Source: an uncultured Clostridia bacterium (GTDB lineage Bacteria > Bacillota > Clostridia > Christensenellales > Aristaeellaceae). From it: a stretch of 23,314 nucleotides of DNA. Location of the stretch: positions 1 to 23,314 of the forward strand of contig CAKTXR010000046.1 in assembly GCA_934631025.1 (NCBI GenBank). The letters are read 5' to 3'. Below, piece after piece: positions 22,206 through 23,314 of the stretch. Made by a program: the position numbers and the translations under genes. The notes under the pieces were generated by a model. It ran no database searches and was not told the origin of the DNA. It was given only the letters and a program-made list of their open reading frames with translations. Position 1 is the stretch's first letter. Every line of letters begins with the position of its first letter.

Positions 22206-22310
22206 TCAGGCCGTTATGTATTTGGCCAGCGCAATGATCGCCATTACATAGAGCGCAATCTTGCTCGCGGTAACCACTGCGGTGACGATAAGCTCGATAG
22301 TATCCTGCAC
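22206..22310 (-). CDS. Small single-span membrane peptide, 34 residues
   Basis: A GTG at 22310 is preceded by GGAGGT with 6 bases of spacing, one of the best ribosome binding sites in the window. The frame encodes MQDTIELIVTAVVTASKIAL followed by YVMAIIALAKYITA and ends at TGA (22208-22206), immediately before hairpin 2. The peptide is almost entirely one hydrophobic helix with two Lys residues. Small phage peptides of this shape include holin-like proteins and type I toxin-like peptides; neither can be assigned. The gene is flanked by hairpins on both sides (22183 and 22347), so it is a separate small transcription module. It is below the usual length cut-off of gene callers. Confidence 0.7.
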   Translation of the reverse strand: MQDTIELIVTAVVTASKIALYVMAIIALAKYITA

Positions 22311-22341
22311 AGTCTCACCTCCATTCCGCAAAAATGGCATA

Positions 22342-22370
22342 AGAAAGCCGCCCCACATCAGTGAGGCGGC
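22342..22370 (-). terminator. Phage hairpin 3, terminator of the 96-residue gene
   Basis: On the minus strand, GCCGCCTCAC (22370-22361) pairs with GTGGGGCGGC (22356-22347) over 10 bp with one wobble, loop TGAT, followed by TTTCTT. It starts 17 bases after the stop of the 96-residue protein gene and lies 25 bases before the ribosome binding site of the small peptide gene. Confidence 0.75.
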
Positions 22371-22387
22371 TCAGGCCGTCAAATCAA

Positions 22388-22678
22388 TCAGTTCGCCAGA
22401 TATTTCCGCGTGTATTCGGTCGGCTCGATGCAAAGCTCGCCTTTGTCATCCAGACGCAGTATCAGCGTCGGATAGGGACGCGTCGCGATGTCGTTGCACA
22501 GGCCGTCCGGCTTTACGCCCGTCGGCTGGGCAAAGATCATCTGATCCATGATGACCTCAAAGCGCTGCGCCTTGAGCTTCTCCAGCGACAAACCGTTCGC
22601 CCTGCAATAGTTCTCGGCGCAGGCTTCCGCCATCGCGCGCTGGAGCGGCTTTATCTGCAAATTCGCCGGTCTTGCCAT
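22388..22678 (-). CDS. Hypothetical phage protein, 96 residues
   Basis: I do not recognise a family. AAAGGA lies 9 bases before the ATG at 22678, and the gene begins only 5 bases after the stop of the upstream head-protein gene, so the two are cotranscribed. The protein is soluble: an N-terminal helical half with QRAMAEACAENYCRANGLSL, then KAQRFEVIMDQMIFAQPTG and a C-terminal beta-rich segment with LILRLDDKGELCIEPTEYTR. There is no signal peptide or membrane span. Its position directly after a minor head gene suggests a small accessory head or regulatory protein, which is inference from context only. Confidence 0.75.
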   Translation of the reverse strand: MARPANLQIKPLQRAMAEACAENYCRANGLSLEKLKAQRFEVIMDQMIFAQPTGVKPDGLCNDIATRPYPTLILRLDDKGELCIEPTEYTRKYLAN

Positions 22679-22683
22679 GGCAA

Positions 22684-23314
22684 TCAGTCCTTTCCGTTCT
22701 CAAATGTCAGCCATTGTCCTAAAGAATTGTATATGACGCTCGTCTCCTGCCCGAAGGCATCCAGCACCAGCCGGTCGCCTTCTGAGGAATACAGGCAAAA
22801 CAAATCTGTGCCCGGGTGCGTATGCCCGCTCCATCGCCAGCCCGCCGCCGCCATTTCATGCGCCGTCTGCTCATCAATGTTGGTCATCGCCGCGCTGCCG
22901 CGAACCACCAGACGTTCGCCCTTGCGCGTAAACAGAGCGTATTCATCGCCCGTCTGCGCCGTCAATGCAGCCAGATCACGCATATTGACGTCCTTCTTGC
23001 GCACTGTCGCTCGGCTGTCAAAGACCGGCAGCTGCTCAAGCAGCCGCATCTGGCGATTATTCAGCGGTCGATCAAAGTGCAGCATGGCGTTCGGACTGCC
23101 CTTGCCGGTATTCCGTTGCTCAATCGGCTGTCTGATCGTCGGCACATTATCACCCCGCATCTTTATTATACCGCTCTTTCCGCCGCCTGTCAACAGTTCG
23201 CCCACCCCCAGCCGCTCCACCTTCGCCCGAATCCCCGCCTCGTCCGAAAACTGCCGGTACTCCAGCGCCTTCCCGCGGATGGCCGATCGCAATTCCTTCG
23301 CCGCGTCGCCCTCA
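22684..23314 (-). CDS. Phage minor head protein, C-terminal part with JAMM-like domain
   Basis: The frame is open to the window edge, so the 5' end is missing; an apparent TTG start at 23292 is internal. About 210 residues are visible. The first part (KALEYRQFSDEAGIRAKVERLG) and the linker GGGKSGIIKMRG are typical of C-terminal regions of phage minor head or head-morphogenesis proteins. Numbered from the TTG codon, the segment from about 113 to 198 contains WSGHTHPG (His157, His159), SSEGD (Ser170, Asp173) and SVIYNSLGQW. It resembles a JAMM/MPN metal-protease fold, with Glu117 or Glu126 as the possible upstream acid. The spacing from the second His to the Asp is 13 residues against 10 in classical JAMM motifs, so activity is uncertain. 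Confidence 0.68.
   Translation of the reverse strand, partial: EGDAAKELRSAIRGKALEYRQFSDEAGIRAKVERLGVGELLTGGGKSGIIKMRGDNVPTIRQPIEQRNTGKGSPNAMLHFDRPLNNRQMRLLEQLPVFDSRATVRKKDVNMRDLAALTAQTGDEYALFTRKGERLVVRGSAAMTNIDEQTAHEMAAAGWRWSGHTHPGTDLFCLYSSEGDRLVLDAFGQETSVIYNSLGQWLTFENGKD

Larger units (their letters stand above)
21765..23314 (-). mobile_element. Prophage fragment (head-gene region)
   Basis: All genes from here to the window edge read leftward, are short and compact, and are separated by similar hairpins, unlike the surrounding housekeeping region. The order (minor head protein C-terminus, small protein, membrane peptide, scaffold-like start) fits part of a tailed-phage head module. No integrase or att sequence is visible at the left boundary, and that boundary cuts through a gene, which suggests a remnant rather than an intact end. 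The right extent lies beyond the window. Confidence 0.65.

Overview
The window looks like chromosomal DNA from a high-GC, endospore-lineage member of the Bacillota (Clostridia). The evidence is a SpoVT regulator beside MazG, HU and RqcP, consistently strong AGGAGG-type ribosome binding sites, and glutamine-dependent NAD synthase, LuxS and AlaX proteins of Firmicutes type. A gut clostridial order is plausible, but the genus cannot be told from the sequence. No rRNA, tRNA, CRISPR array or insertion sequence was seen.

Left part (1-7020). The 3' end of a uracil/xanthine permease (uraA) and a small gene of unknown function run rightward. A leftward block follows, read from the right: mazG - hup - terminator - rqcP - ispDF - luxS - mtnN - pepE-like. 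A consensus promoter (TTGACA, 17 bp, TATAAT) lies in front of mazG and moves the mazG start inward. Most junctions are 4-base ATGA overlaps or short gaps. LuxS and MtnN perform consecutive steps of S-adenosylhomocysteine recycling and AI-2 formation. spoVT is divergent from mazG and ends at a long bidirectional terminator.

Centre (7021-17129). This is one leftward operon of seven genes for envelope and transport proteins, and the most unusual part of the window. In transcription order: a secreted Pro/Thr/Glu-repeat protein with an Ig-like segment; a secreted HlyD-like adaptor; a solute-binding protein with an N-terminal beta-propeller; two sugar-type (CUT1-like) ABC permeases; a membrane-anchored HlyD-like adaptor with a coiled coil; and a protein with a MacB-type extracellular core domain and an atypical membrane part. 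No ATP-binding subunit is present. The set mixes importer parts with exporter-style parts. A 12-bp stem-loop separates the binding-protein gene from the permease genes.

Right part (17130-21756). A roughly 350-bp AT-richer gap carries a pair of palindromes. Then come hsp20 (leftward), and alaX, nadE and a Nudix hydrolase gene (rightward). A second copy of the palindrome pair, with the same 26-bp centre-to-centre spacing, lies between nadE and the Nudix gene.

Right end (about 21765-23314). This is a prophage fragment read leftward: the C-terminal part of a minor head protein with a JAMM-like motif, a 96-residue protein, a 34-residue membrane peptide that is too short for usual gene callers, and the N-terminus of a scaffold-like gene cut off beside the Nudix gene. 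Three similar hairpins punctuate it.
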